A DNA stretch of 64,000 nt from Carboxylicivirga sp. GTDB lineage: Bacteria > Bacteroidota > Bacteroidia > Bacteroidales > Marinilabiliaceae. The position numbers and the translations under genes were made by a program. The stretch spans positions 1-64,000 of the forward strand of contig JAOARW010000025.1 in assembly GCA_025210475.1 (NCBI GenBank). Direction: 5' to 3'. Below are positions 1 to 8,793 of the stretch, piece by piece. The notes under the pieces were generated by a model. That model searched no databases, was not told the DNA's origin, and saw nothing but the letters and a program-made list of their open reading frames with translations. Numbering within the stretch: position 1 is the first letter of the stretch; each line of letters begins with the position of its first letter.

Positions 1-130
1 ACCTTGACTTTGCTAATGGCTTCCTTCAGATTTGGAGTCACCCCCAACACCCTTGCCAATTGCTAGTTCTTCCTGTCAACTTGGCGAACCCAAGAACGTT
101 TCATCTTGGTAGCATATTACCATGCCCGAC
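1..130 (-). other. unassigned window edge, possible decayed coding fragment
   Basis: No intact gene is visible here. Read on the minus strand, one frame begins with ATG near position 100, gives MKRSWVRQVDRKN, meets a TAG stop and then continues as QLARVLGVTPNLKEAI. The second half loosely resembles the helix-turn-helix start of some transposase or regulator proteins, so this could be the remnant of a gene lying mostly outside the window. The match is short and was judged by eye only, so the call is weak. Confidence 0.2.
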
Positions 131-134
131 ATAC

Positions 135-163
135 AAAAAACCGGCTGCATCGTGCAGCCGGTC
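135..163 (-). terminator. intrinsic terminator after iorB
   Basis: A perfect 9-bp GC-rich stem (CCGGCTGCA with TGCAGCCGG, loop TCG) is followed on the minus strand by six T residues. It sits 33 bases past the iorB stop codon and would end the iorA-iorB transcript. Confidence 0.9.
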
Positions 164-195
164 AGGTATTCTGTTATAATGACAGTTGTGTGAGT

Positions 196-789
196 TTAGT
201 TTCTTTTTGCCAAAACTTCTTCGGTAGCAGCTCTACCTGCTCGTAAGGCATTTATGTTAGATTCGACAACAGCATCTCCTTTTCGTCCAAAGATCTTACG
301 CAAACCTTCTTCTAAGGCACTGAAGTCGATATCGATAAATGGAGAAGCAGCTCCTAACATGACAATGTTTGATGAACGTTTGGTAGCAACTTCTGCAGCA
401 ATTTTATCTGCATCAATTGCAATATGATTTGGTTGCTCGGCTATTTTTGCCATCACCTCTTCCATCTCCGGGTAATTGGGAATATTTACAAACGGTGTTG
501 TGTTAGTTACCAACCATCCTTTTTTTGATAAATAAGGTAAATAGCGTAAAGATTCCATTGGCTCTACCGATAAAATGATATCTGCTTTACCACGCGGAAT
601 CAAATCTGAAGCAATAGGATTACTGCTAACACGAAGATGCGATTGCACGTCTCCGCCGCGTTGGCTCATTCCATGAACCTCAGCCTGCTTAAGGTGTAAA
701 TCTTTATCAACAGCAGCCATACCGATTGTTGCAGCAATGGACAAAATTCCTTGTCCGCCAACGCCTGCTAATACTATATCTGATTTCAT
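196..789 (-). CDS. iorB: indolepyruvate:ferredoxin oxidoreductase, beta subunit
   Basis: This is the gamma-type domain of the 2-oxoacid:ferredoxin oxidoreductase family. With IorA it oxidises aryl-2-oxoacids such as indolepyruvate and phenylpyruvate, made by transamination of aromatic amino acids, to aryl-acyl-CoA and reduced ferredoxin in the cytoplasm. The start shows the family motif DIVLAGVGGQGILSIA, followed by HGMSQRGGDVQSHLR, both typical of this subunit. An upstream in-frame ATG at 834 would add 15 residues (beginning MLSALCTRHK) with no family resemblance, so the start at 789 (MKSDIVLAG) is preferred; it has an A-rich leader. The protein is about 197 residues, normal for IorB. It lies 52 bases after iorA on the same strand and is followed by a strong terminator, so the two form one operon. 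Confidence 0.93.
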   Translation of the reverse strand: MKSDIVLAGVGGQGILSIAATIGMAAVDKDLHLKQAEVHGMSQRGGDVQSHLRVSSNPIASDLIPRGKADIILSVEPMESLRYLPYLSKKGWLVTNTTPFVNIPNYPEMEEVMAKIAEQPNHIAIDADKIAAEVATKRSSNIVMLGAASPFIDIDFSALEEGLRKIFGRKGDAVVESNINALRAGRAATEEVLAKRN

Positions 790-841
790 TATGTTTTCTT
801 TTAGCTTGTGCCTGGTGCACAGTGCACTGAGCACGATAATT

Positions 842-2455
842 TTACAATCCTAACTCTTTCACTTTTAACACCAAACTCTTATTACGTAAAGTCTGAATGC
901 ACTGACGGCGCGGTATAATTACCGATACACCATCATAGTCAAACTCCTCTTTAATAATGCTCACCATCTCATCGAGATTAGCAGCAGTTGGCTTGAAAAC
1001 ACGAATATGCTCAGGATCAACACCAATACCTTCAATAATCTGCTCCAGGTGACCTAATGCCTGAGAATCTTGTCCTCCGGTCATTCCAGTTGTATAGTTA
1101 TCAGAAACAATCACCGTAATTGGCGTCTTTTCATTAACAGCATCTAATAAGCCTGTCATGCCTGAGTGCGTAAAAGTAGAATCTCCAATTACAGCCACTG
1201 CCGGAACCAAACCTGCATCAGCAGCTCCCTTGGCCATGGTTATTGAAGCACCCATATCCACACATGAGTTAACTGCGTTATATGGAGGTAAAGCACCAAG
1301 AGTGTAACAACCTATATCAGCAAATACACGGCCCGGGCCATACTCTTCCAATGCAATATTAAGTGCCTTGTAAGCATCAATGTGACCGCAACCTTTACAC
1401 ATTGCCGGCGGGCGACCAACCATCAACTCAGGTACATCAGCACCTTCTTCGAATGGAAAGCCTAAAGCATTTGCAACAATGTTCGGAGTTAATTCACCAT
1501 CACGGGGCAAAGTACCATCCAAACGGCCTTTAATTGGCGTGCCCGCTTCCTGGTATCCTTTCAACAATTCTTCAATAACCGGATAACCATCTTCCAATAC
1601 CAATATCTGATCGCACTCTTCAACCATGCGCTCAATATCCTTACGCGGCATCGGGTATTGTGACAATTTCAACACCGGATTATTTAATTCTCTATCCTGG
1701 AAATTCTCCATCAGGTAATTGTGGGCAATACCACAAGCTATGATACCCAATGAACGATCCGGTGCATCTGTATAGCTATTATATGGAGATTCCATTGAGA
1801 TTTTCTCCAAATCCGAACGTGTTTCAATCAGTTTTTTATAGTTACGACGAGCTATGGATGGCAGCAATACAAATTGCGTTGGATCTTTAGGCAAGCTCAC
1901 CTCACGCTCGGCTAATAATTCTTTTCGAACAACACCTGCACGAGAGTGTGCCAAACGCGTTGTGATCCGAATCATTACCGGTACGTTGAATTTCTCTGAC
2001 ATTTCGAAAGCCGCATAGGTCATATCGTATGCTTCCTGCTGATTAACAGGCTCCAAAATCGGAATCATCGCAAACTTACCATATACACGGCTGTCTTGCT
2101 CATTCTGGCTTGAGTGCATCGACGGATCATCGGCTGCAACTACTACAAATCCACCATTAACACCTGTAATTGCCGCATTAATAAAGGCATCAGCCGCAAC
2201 ATTTAATCCTACGTGCTTCATACAAGTCATGGCTCGCTTACCGGCATAGGCCATACCGAGCGCCGACTCCATGGCCGTTTTTTCGTTACTCGACCATTTG
2301 CTGTGAATGTTACGTTCTTTTGCAATCTTTGAGTCTTGAATATACTCAGTAATTTCGGTTGACGGCGTTCCAGGGTACGCATAAACACCTGAAAGACCGG
2401 CATCAATCGCTCCCTGCGCTATCGCCTCATCTCCTAACAATAATAACTTTTGCAT
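842..2455 (-). CDS. iorA: indolepyruvate:ferredoxin oxidoreductase, alpha subunit
   Basis: The catalytic, thiamine-diphosphate-binding subunit of the aryl-2-oxoacid oxidoreductase. The N-terminal pyrimidine-binding domain begins MQKLLLLGDEAIAQGAID and includes YAYPGTPSTEI. The C-terminal half carries MCKGCGH and the cofactor motif GDSTFTHSGMTGLLDAV ending in DNYTTGMTGG. At 537 residues it stops at about the point where archaeal IorA proteins continue into a ferredoxin-like domain with two 4Fe-4S clusters; no CxxCxxCxxxC motif is present here. The short form therefore probably passes electrons directly to a separate ferredoxin (inference). The only upstream regulatory candidate seen is a 15-base near-palindrome about 90 bases before the start. 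First gene of an iorA-iorB operon. Confidence 0.93.
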   Translation of the reverse strand: MQKLLLLGDEAIAQGAIDAGLSGVYAYPGTPSTEITEYIQDSKIAKERNIHSKWSSNEKTAMESALGMAYAGKRAMTCMKHVGLNVAADAFINAAITGVNGGFVVVAADDPSMHSSQNEQDSRVYGKFAMIPILEPVNQQEAYDMTYAAFEMSEKFNVPVMIRITTRLAHSRAGVVRKELLAEREVSLPKDPTQFVLLPSIARRNYKKLIETRSDLEKISMESPYNSYTDAPDRSLGIIACGIAHNYLMENFQDRELNNPVLKLSQYPMPRKDIERMVEECDQILVLEDGYPVIEELLKGYQEAGTPIKGRLDGTLPRDGELTPNIVANALGFPFEEGADVPELMVGRPPAMCKGCGHIDAYKALNIALEEYGPGRVFADIGCYTLGALPPYNAVNSCVDMGASITMAKGAADAGLVPAVAVIGDSTFTHSGMTGLLDAVNEKTPITVIVSDNYTTGMTGGQDSQALGHLEQIIEGIGVDPEHIRVFKPTAANLDEMVSIIKEEFDYDGVSVIIPRRQCIQTLRNKSLVLKVKELGL

Positions 2456-2545
2456 TGTGCTTATTTGGTTTTATATTATTACTTAGTTGCTTCTGATCGC
2501 TAAATAACAAATATCTAAACCCTTTATTAATGACTTATATCACAG

Positions 2546-2560
2546 CTTACAATTTGTAAC
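2546..2560. promoter_or_regulatory. near-palindromic operator candidate upstream of iorA
   Basis: CTTACAATTTGTAAC is an almost perfect palindrome (7 + 1 + 7, only the outermost pair mismatched). It lies between the yjbQ stop and the iorA start, about 90 bases before iorA. The same core, TTACAA-N-TTGTAA, occurs once more in the window, upstream of pta at 51071-51085. A regulator binding site is inferred; the protein is unknown. Confidence 0.4.
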
Positions 2561-2565
2561 CGTTC

Positions 2566-2976
2566 TTAATAATAAATCGTAAGCACAAGCTTTCTGGCTC
2601 CACCGAAATTACGAAATTCGCAAAGGTAGATACCCTGCCAGGTTCCCAGGTTTAACCGACCATTTGTGATAGGAATGGTTAGTGAGGCACCTACTAATGA
2701 TGATTTTATATGCGCCGGCATATCATCATCCCCTTCCAATGTATGCTGATAATCAGGATCATTCTCCGGCGCCAGTTTATTAAAAACCGCTTCAAAATCC
2801 TCACGTACAGTATAATCCGCATTTTCATTTAAGGTTAATCCGGCCGACGAATGCTGAATAAAAACATTTAAAAGTCCCTCCTTAGGTAAATTGGGCAATG
2901 CCGCAATTACTTCATCCGTTATCAAATGAAAACCTCTACTATACTTCCTCAAACGTATTTCAAACTGTTTTATCAC
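2566..2976 (-). CDS. yjbQ: YjbQ/UPF0047 family protein
   Basis: A 136-residue cytoplasmic protein of the YjbQ (UPF0047) family, a single-domain fold widespread in bacteria and archaea. Members are annotated as secondary thiamine-phosphate synthase because they weakly substitute for ThiE in Escherichia coli; the true role is uncertain. The hallmark segments are visible: QHSSAGLTLNENAD near residues 41-54, then EGDDDMPAHIKSSL near 81-94, and a GTWQGIYLCEFR segment near the end. The conserved histidines and acidic residues in these segments form the presumed metal/active site. Length equals the family norm. It lies 66 bases after the 2-hydroxyacid dehydrogenase gene on the same strand and 110 bases before iorA, so co-transcription is possible but not shown. 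Confidence 0.9.
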   Translation of the reverse strand: MIKQFEIRLRKYSRGFHLITDEVIAALPNLPKEGLLNVFIQHSSAGLTLNENADYTVREDFEAVFNKLAPENDPDYQHTLEGDDDMPAHIKSSLVGASLTIPITNGRLNLGTWQGIYLCEFRNFGGARKLVLTIYY

Positions 2977-3042
2977 AATATCAAATCATTAACAAGCATT
3001 ACAATTTATTAAAGAAAGCTCTTAAAATCTATTACAAAGCAC

Positions 3043-3996
3043 TTAGTTTACTTTATTAGGTGGTGTTTTGCCGTCGAAAAACAGTTGGATATTTTTGGCC
3101 ACCAATAATGACATTTCTCCCCTGGTTTCATGCGTAGCTGTTCCTAGATGGGGCATTAACACAACATTTCTCAATTGTCGTAATGCCATTGGTATTTCAG
3201 GTTCGTTTTCAAAAACATCCAAACCAGCCCCGGCAATCGTTTGATTTTCCAAAGCATCGATCAGCGCTTTTTCATCTACAACTGGTCCTCGTGCCGTATT
3301 GATTAAAAACGCACTTGGTTTCATCTGACCTAATTGTTCTCTTCCTATTAAGTGTTTAGTTTCAGCTGTCAATGGCATGTTGAGCGACACAACATCTGAA
3401 GTTTTTAATAAATCGTCGATACATTTATAACTGGTTTTCAGAGCTTTTTCGGTGGCATCATCCACTCTGTTTCGATTGTGGTAAACAACACTCATACCCG
3501 AAGCAACAGCCCGTCGGGCCAAAGCCTTTCCTATTGCTCCCATACCAATTATTCCAAGCTGCTTGCCAACCAAAGTGGTACTCAAATTGCGCATCACACC
3601 CCACTTCAAATCATCATTATTCTTAAGTATGTTATTCATTTCGCCCATTCTACGAACAACCGAAATCATTAAACCCATGGCTAATTCGGCTGTTGGCTCA
3701 GTGACCGGATCAGGACTATTGGTTACCACAATTCCTTTTGAACTGACATAATCCATGTCGATATTATCATAACCGGCTCCAAAATTGGCAATCATTTTCA
3801 GCTTTTTGGCAGCATCAATCACCTCGTTACTCAACTTGTTACCGTACACTGTAACAATGGCATTAACATCGGCCACTTTTTCCAGTAACTCTTCATTGGT
3901 AAAAGCTTCGTTCTCAGGATAAACAATTTCCCAGCCATTCAATACTTCTTCAAATTGTTGACGCGGAACCGCCAACATTATCAGGACTTTCTTCAT
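3043..3996 (-). CDS. D-isomer-specific 2-hydroxyacid dehydrogenase
   Basis: A 317-residue NAD(P)-dependent dehydrogenase of the D-2-hydroxyacid family (glyoxylate/hydroxypyruvate reductase type). It reduces a 2-oxoacid to the D-2-hydroxyacid in the cytoplasm. The Rossmann motif GMGAIGKALARRA appears near residue 150. The three catalytic residues are in place: Arg in NTARGPVVDEKAL, Glu in DVFENEPEIP and His in MPHLGTATHETR. The exact substrate cannot be read from the sequence; glyoxylate, hydroxypyruvate or an aryl-pyruvate (given iorAB nearby) are possible. The ATG at 3996 starts directly with a hydrophobic beta strand, MKKVLIMLAVPR, as expected for the family. No clear promoter was found upstream. 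Confidence 0.88.
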   Translation of the reverse strand: MKKVLIMLAVPRQQFEEVLNGWEIVYPENEAFTNEELLEKVADVNAIVTVYGNKLSNEVIDAAKKLKMIANFGAGYDNIDMDYVSSKGIVVTNSPDPVTEPTAELAMGLMISVVRRMGEMNNILKNNDDLKWGVMRNLSTTLVGKQLGIIGMGAIGKALARRAVASGMSVVYHNRNRVDDATEKALKTSYKCIDDLLKTSDVVSLNMPLTAETKHLIGREQLGQMKPSAFLINTARGPVVDEKALIDALENQTIAGAGLDVFENEPEIPMALRQLRNVVLMPHLGTATHETRGEMSLLVAKNIQLFFDGKTPPNKVN

Positions 3997-4140
3997 AATT
4001 TTCTATTAAAACTCAATCCTTAAAAATTTAGATATGGTAAAGATAATAGCATTCGTATTCAATACCAATATGACTTTTTACTTGCCAATTAACTTATTTA
4101 GGCCTAATTTGATTATCCGTTTTCAAAAAAACATCGGATT

Positions 4141-4743
4141 ATGCCCTACCTGCATTCAAAATATGAGGTGCCCGGAGATGATAATCAAAACGAAGTATTG
4201 CCCAATCTAAAAGGTATTACTTCCATCGACCTTGTTCACAAAGTTGAATTTGAAGGTTTTTTGAAAGCGCAGTATCAATTACTCGAAGAGTTAACCACCC
4301 ATACCAAATTTGATTTCGATTACATAAAACGCATTCATCAATTATCCTTAAAGGATTTATACGATTTTGCCGGTCAGTTCAGAACGGTTAATATGACCAA
4401 AGGCGGCTTTTTATTTCCCACCGCCAAATTCTTACCTAAAATATGTCAGGATTTCGATTACCAGCTTCTGTATAAATTACCCAATTACTACAACAATAAA
4501 GAAAAGCTAATTGAAGACATCGCCAGGGTGCATGCCGAGCTTTTATTCATTCATCCTTTTAGAGAAGCTAACGGACGGGTAGCACGTATACTGGCCAATA
4601 TGATGGCCGTAAAGCAAGGGTATGATTTCTTAGGATTTTACAAAATTACCCAGCGTCAGTTTAAGGAGTACATTATTGCTGTTCAGTCGGCTGCCGATCA
4701 AAATTACCAACCAATGATTGAAATAATCCGCGCTATTTTTTAA
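4141..4743 (+). CDS. fic: Fic family protein (class I type)
   Basis: A 200-residue Fic-domain enzyme. Fic proteins usually transfer AMP from ATP to a hydroxyl on a target protein. The active-site loop HPFREANGRVAR spans residues 138-149: it keeps the catalytic His138, the metal-binding acid Glu142 and both Arg residues, but has Ala143 where the consensus has Gly. The substrate-clamping flap region GQFRTVNMTKGGFLFP is at residues 78-93. The start (ending in NEVLPNLKGIT) is typical of short Fic toxins. Neither end contains an S/TxxxEG/N inhibitory helix, so this is a class I Fic, which needs a separate antitoxin. Such a protein is encoded on the opposite strand and overlaps the last 11 bases. 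Target and toxicity are unknown. Confidence 0.9.
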   Translation: MPYLHSKYEVPGDDNQNEVLPNLKGITSIDLVHKVEFEGFLKAQYQLLEELTTHTKFDFDYIKRIHQLSLKDLYDFAGQFRTVNMTKGGFLFPTAKFLPKICQDFDYQLLYKLPNYYNNKEKLIEDIARVHAELLFIHPFREANGRVARILANMMAVKQGYDFLGFYKITQRQFKEYIIAVQSAADQNYQPMIEIIRAIF

Positions 4744-4900
4744 TCTCCTTCTCAACATCGCCCGCGATTTTCTGTAAATCTTTTTCATCGAAATGAATAC
4801 CTTCAATTTGAAAAGAGGCAACAAGAGAGTCGAGTACTTTTTTGAAACGATCTTCTGATTTCTTAAGGGATGGATGGTTATCAATTATCTTTGTCTCCAT
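4733..4900 (-). CDS. VbhA-like Fic antitoxin, antisense to fic
   Basis: A 55-codon gene, too short for usual length cut-offs. The protein starts METKIIDNHPSLKKSEDR and contains SFQIEG at residues 29-34, an exact match to the S/T-x-x-x-E-G/N inhibitory motif of Fic antitoxins. The Glu of this motif blocks ATP gamma-phosphate binding in the partner Fic active site. After it comes FDEKDLQKIAGDVEKEIKK, resembling the short C-terminal part of VbhA-type antitoxins. It ends at a TAG inside the last codons of fic, so the genes converge and overlap by 11 bases. VbhA-type antitoxins known to me lie upstream of fic on the same strand, so this order is unusual. The start follows an AAAG-rich leader; no clear promoter was found. 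The function is inferred from motif and position. Confidence 0.8.
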   Translation of the reverse strand: METKIIDNHPSLKKSEDRFKKVLDSLVASFQIEGIHFDEKDLQKIAGDVEKEIKK

Positions 4901-5055
4901 AAAGTAAAGATACGAAAATTCAATTGTTTTCGTTAGTAAATAGGAAAGGGATTAAGCTCGATAAATCATTTTTTAGATACATATTTCCTTTTTATTTTTA
5001 CGGAGATTAGCTCTGGTGTATTTTTTAATAATTGTCAGGCGCTTCTCACTAACTT

Positions 5056-7506
5056 ATGATATCAAAAACTGTGAATAAAACACTGATCTTAATAAGCCTG
5101 ATGCTGTTTTCTTACGGAGTAACATCAGGATTAGCTCAAAATAAAATACTAATAAAAGGTACTGTATCCGACAGTTTAAAAGCCCCTATCCCATTTGCCA
5201 ACATCCGTATTGTTGATGGACAAAAAGGAGGTATAACTAACGAAAGGGGACAGTTCAATTTCAGCACCAGGCAAAATTTGCCGTTTACCATCGTGGTTTC
5301 ATCAATCGGTTATCAAACTCAGGAGGTAAAAATTAATGAAGCATCGCAAGCAGGGAATTTAAAAATAAAGCTATCGATCAAACAAGAAAGTTTAGCACAG
5401 GTTAATGTCGAAGGCGAAATAAAAGATCAATCCTTCTCGAAGATTGATCCTCAACTGGTAAATCGTTTGCCCGATGCCGGAGGTGGCAACATAGAAGCTC
5501 TGGTAAAAAGCCAGATGGGTGTGACTTCCAACAACGAATTGAGTTCTCAGTACCGCGTAAGAGGTGGTAATTACGACGAAAACCTGATATACGTTAATGA
5601 CATAGAAATATACCGACCTTTTTTGATTCGATCGGGTCAACAAGAAGGCTTAAGCTTTGTGAATCCCAACCTTATTTCATCCCTGAAGTTCTCACCCGGT
5701 GGCTTCGAAGCCCAGTATGGCGATAAAATGTCATCGGTATTGGATGTTCGCTATAAGCGCCCCAAGAGCTTTAAGGGAAGCATTAATGCAAGTCTTCTGG
5801 GGGCTTCGGGACATGTTGAGGGCAGCTCTAAAAATCAGAAATTTACCGCCATTACAGGCGTGCGATACAAAACCAATCAATATTTACTTGGCTCACTGGA
5901 TGTAAGTGGCGATTACAGCCCACGCTTTTTTGATGCTCAAACCTTTTTAAGCTATCAGCTCTCTGATCGTCTGCAGCTGGAAGCCCTGGGTTATTATTCT
6001 CAAAACAATTATTCGTTTGAGCCGGTGGATCGAGAGACTTCATTTGGCACCATCAATGAAGCAAAAAAACTTAAGATCTATTTTGAGGGAAAAGAAGAAG
6101 ATATTTTTCAAACCGGCATGGCAGCTTTGGCCTTAAAATTTTCTCCCAACAGTGATAATCAATATAAGGTGATTGCAACCGGTTACCGAACCTACGAAGA
6201 AGTCACTTACGACATCTTGGGGCAATACTGGTTACAAAACATTGAAAATCTGGATGGATCAACGCCAAATCCGCAAAAAGATGGGATCCAGAATATTGGA
6301 GTGGGTTCTAACATTGAACATGCCCGTAACGATTTATTGGGTGTCATCCAGAATGTTACCTTACAGGGAAAACATCAGATTAAGAAGCATTTTCTAAGCT
6401 GGGAACTGAAATACCAACACGAATATTTCAAAGATTACATCAACGAATGGGAAATGCGCGATTCGGCCGGTTACTCCTTACCTTATTCCGATAAAGAAGT
6501 CAAATTTGTTTACAGTTATAATGCCGACCACGAAACTAAAAGCAATCGAGTTACCAGTTACTTGCAGGATGACTTTAAAATAAATACCAACAATGGTTAT
6601 GTCATGATCAATGCCGGGATCAGAACCAATTACTGGGATTTTAACAACGAATTTCTGATTAGCCCCCGTGTTAATGTTTTATACTATCCGGATATTGATA
6701 AGAAAACCAGGTATCGCGTTGCCGGTGGCATCTATTACCAATCGCCTTTATATCGGGAAATGCGAGCTCCTGACGGAACGATTAACAAAGACATCAAAGC
6801 TCAAAAATCCATTCAGGCAGTTATTGGTTTTGACCGAATTTTTACGGCCATGGATCGGGAGTTTAAATTCACCACCGAAGCGTATTACAAACACCTGACA
6901 AATCTTAACCCTTACCAGGTTGATAATGTGCGCATCCGTTATGAAGCTAATAACAATGCCAAAGGTTATGCCACAGGTATTGACATGAAATTAAATGGGG
7001 AATTTGTTCCGGGCGTTGAATCGTGGGCCAACCTGTCGGTTATGAAAACCGAAGAAAAAATTCTGTACAAAAAGACAGATGATAACGGTATTGTGAAATC
7101 TTACTATTCAGACTATATCCCTCGCCCTTCGGATCAGCGCGTTTCCTTTTCTTTGTTTTTTCAGGATTACCTGCCAAACAATCCAAGCTTCAGGGTTAAC
7201 CTCAACCTCTTATTTGCCACAGGCTTGCCATTCGGCCCTCCACAATCACCCCGTTATCTGGCAGCTAACAGGATGCCATCTTATCGTCGTGTTGACATTG
7301 GTTTTTCAAAAGATTTAACCAATTGGATGAATAAAAAAAGCTCATTGGTGAAAGATTGCTGGATTGGACTTGAGGTATTTAACTTGTTTGATATCAGCAA
7401 TACAATTTCGTATTTTTGGGTAAATGACATCCATAATCGTCAGTATGCCGTACCCAATTACCTGACATCGCGAAGAATTAACCTGAAATTGAGTGCCAGC
7501 TTTTAG
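5056..7506 (+). CDS. TonB-dependent outer-membrane receptor with N-terminal carboxypeptidase-like domain
   Basis: An 816-residue outer-membrane transporter. A signal peptide of about 27 residues (ISLMLFSYGVTSGLAQ) is followed by a carboxypeptidase-regulatory-like beta-sandwich (KGTVSDSLKAPIPFANIRI, about residues 33-120). Next comes a plug domain with the usual SQYRVRGGNYDENLIYV segment near 165-180, then a 22-strand barrel ending in an aromatic-rich strand (RRINLKLSASF). It has no SusD-type lipoprotein partner next to it, so it is not a standard glycan utilisation pair; the ligand is unknown and could be a siderophore, peptide or other small nutrient. A response-regulator phosphatase gene follows 98 bases downstream on the same strand. 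Only a weak TATTTTTA promoter-like box is seen before the start. Confidence 0.88.
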   Translation: MISKTVNKTLILISLMLFSYGVTSGLAQNKILIKGTVSDSLKAPIPFANIRIVDGQKGGITNERGQFNFSTRQNLPFTIVVSSIGYQTQEVKINEASQAGNLKIKLSIKQESLAQVNVEGEIKDQSFSKIDPQLVNRLPDAGGGNIEALVKSQMGVTSNNELSSQYRVRGGNYDENLIYVNDIEIYRPFLIRSGQQEGLSFVNPNLISSLKFSPGGFEAQYGDKMSSVLDVRYKRPKSFKGSINASLLGASGHVEGSSKNQKFTAITGVRYKTNQYLLGSLDVSGDYSPRFFDAQTFLSYQLSDRLQLEALGYYSQNNYSFEPVDRETSFGTINEAKKLKIYFEGKEEDIFQTGMAALALKFSPNSDNQYKVIATGYRTYEEVTYDILGQYWLQNIENLDGSTPNPQKDGIQNIGVGSNIEHARNDLLGVIQNVTLQGKHQIKKHFLSWELKYQHEYFKDYINEWEMRDSAGYSLPYSDKEVKFVYSYNADHETKSNRVTSYLQDDFKINTNNGYVMINAGIRTNYWDFNNEFLISPRVNVLYYPDIDKKTRYRVAGGIYYQSPLYREMRAPDGTINKDIKAQKSIQAVIGFDRIFTAMDREFKFTTEAYYKHLTNLNPYQVDNVRIRYEANNNAKGYATGIDMKLNGEFVPGVESWANLSVMKTEEKILYKKTDDNGIVKSYYSDYIPRPSDQRVSFSLFFQDYLPNNPSFRVNLNLLFATGLPFGPPQSPRYLAANRMPSYRRVDIGFSKDLTNWMNKKSSLVKDCWIGLEVFNLFDISNTISYFWVNDIHNRQYAVPNYLTSRRINLKLSASF

Positions 7507-7604
7507 AACCAAGCTCAGTTAATATTGATGGCAGAAAAACCAAACCTTAAGTCTTTTTATACGTAACTTATAGCAATCGATACAATTTTTGGGGAATAAC
7601 AGGA

Positions 7605-8780
7605 ATGACGCTACTTGATCCTACCATACTTCTAGTTGATGACTCTAGTGTAAATCTCGAAATACTGAAGGAAGCACTTAAGCGCTACAAAACCATTACC
7701 GCCACCAATGGTGATGCTGCCATGGAAATAGCTTTTTCCAGGAATAAACCCGATTTAATTCTGCTGGACATCATTATGCCTGGCTTGGATGGTTATGAGG
7801 TATGTAAAATACTGAAGCAAAATGAACAATCGAAAGACATTCCTATCATTTTCATTACTGCCCAAACCGATGCCGAAAGCATTTTAAAAGGTTTTGAAGC
7901 GGGAGCCGTTGACTATATCACCAAGCCCTTTAACATTCTGGAACTTAAAGCAAGGGTGAAAACTCAACTCACCATCAAAATGGCTCGTGATCAAAATCAA
8001 CGCCTGATCAATAAAATAAAAACCGTAAATAAAAAGCTGACTGACAGCATTGAATATGCTCAAAAGATTCAGAACGCCAGTCTGCCTCAAAAAGAATATC
8101 TGAACCAGGTACTACCGGAGCACTTTGTACTTCTGAAACCGCGCGATATTGTAAGTGGTGATTTTTATTGGGTTGAACAAACCAACGATAAAACCATTGT
8201 TGTGGCAGCCGATTGCACCGGTCATGGCGTTCCCGGCGCCTTTATGAGCATGTTTGGTGTGGCTTACCTGCACGAAATAGTTGGTAAAAATAAAATTACG
8301 CAACCTGCTGAAATACTTAATGAACTCAGGCGCATTGTAATTGCATCGCTTAAGCAGGATGAAGACAGTGAGATTAAAGATGGTATGGACATCAGTGTCA
8401 TCTCCATCGATAAAGCAAAGCAGGAAATTGAATTTGCAGGCGCATTTAACGACCTATTGATCATTCGCGATAATAATATGCAGATTATTCAGGCCGATCA
8501 CATGCCTGTGTCCATCGGAGAAGTTGATCGCCCCTATACCAACCATGTTTTTAATTACCAAAGCGGAGATTGCATTTATCTTTATACCGATGGTTATCCT
8601 TCACAATTTGGTGGACCCAATGATAAAAAACTTATGCAAAAAGGCTTTCGTAATCTATTGATGGAAAACCACCACTACCCCATGAATCAACAAGCCGATA
8701 TCTTCGAGAACTTCTTTGATATGTGGAAAGGCATTAACGATCAGATTGATGATGTTTTGGTGATGGGAATTAAATTGTAA
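7605..8780 (+). CDS. response regulator fused to SpoIIE/RsbU-type PP2C phosphatase
   Basis: A 391-residue cytoplasmic signalling protein. Residues 1-125 form a receiver domain with the acidic pair Asp12-Asp13, phospho-acceptor Asp55 in LLDIIMPG, and the conserved Lys in YITKPF. A helical linker (about 125-165, SIEYAQKIQNASLPQ) leads into a PP2C-like serine phosphatase of the SpoIIE/RsbU class with GDFYWV, ADCTGHGVPGAFMSMFG and the terminal DDVLVMGIKL. Such proteins dephosphorylate anti-sigma-factor antagonists in response to a histidine kinase. No kinase, anti-sigma or antagonist gene is nearby, so the partner is elsewhere. The ATG at 7605 places the first beta strand (TILLVDD) at the normal distance. 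A bidirectional hairpin follows the gene. Confidence 0.92.
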   Translation: MTLLDPTILLVDDSSVNLEILKEALKRYKTITATNGDAAMEIAFSRNKPDLILLDIIMPGLDGYEVCKILKQNEQSKDIPIIFITAQTDAESILKGFEAGAVDYITKPFNILELKARVKTQLTIKMARDQNQRLINKIKTVNKKLTDSIEYAQKIQNASLPQKEYLNQVLPEHFVLLKPRDIVSGDFYWVEQTNDKTIVVAADCTGHGVPGAFMSMFGVAYLHEIVGKNKITQPAEILNELRRIVIASLKQDEDSEIKDGMDISVISIDKAKQEIEFAGAFNDLLIIRDNNMQIIQADHMPVSIGEVDRPYTNHVFNYQSGDCIYLYTDGYPSQFGGPNDKKLMQKGFRNLLMENHHYPMNQQADIFENFFDMWKGINDQIDDVLVMGIKL

Positions 8781-8793
8781 ACCACTTGATGCA

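Noticed and set aside
5056..7506. SusC of a glycan utilisation locus
   Set aside because: Domain order fits a SusC-like receptor, but no SusD-type lipoprotein or glycosidase lies next to it.
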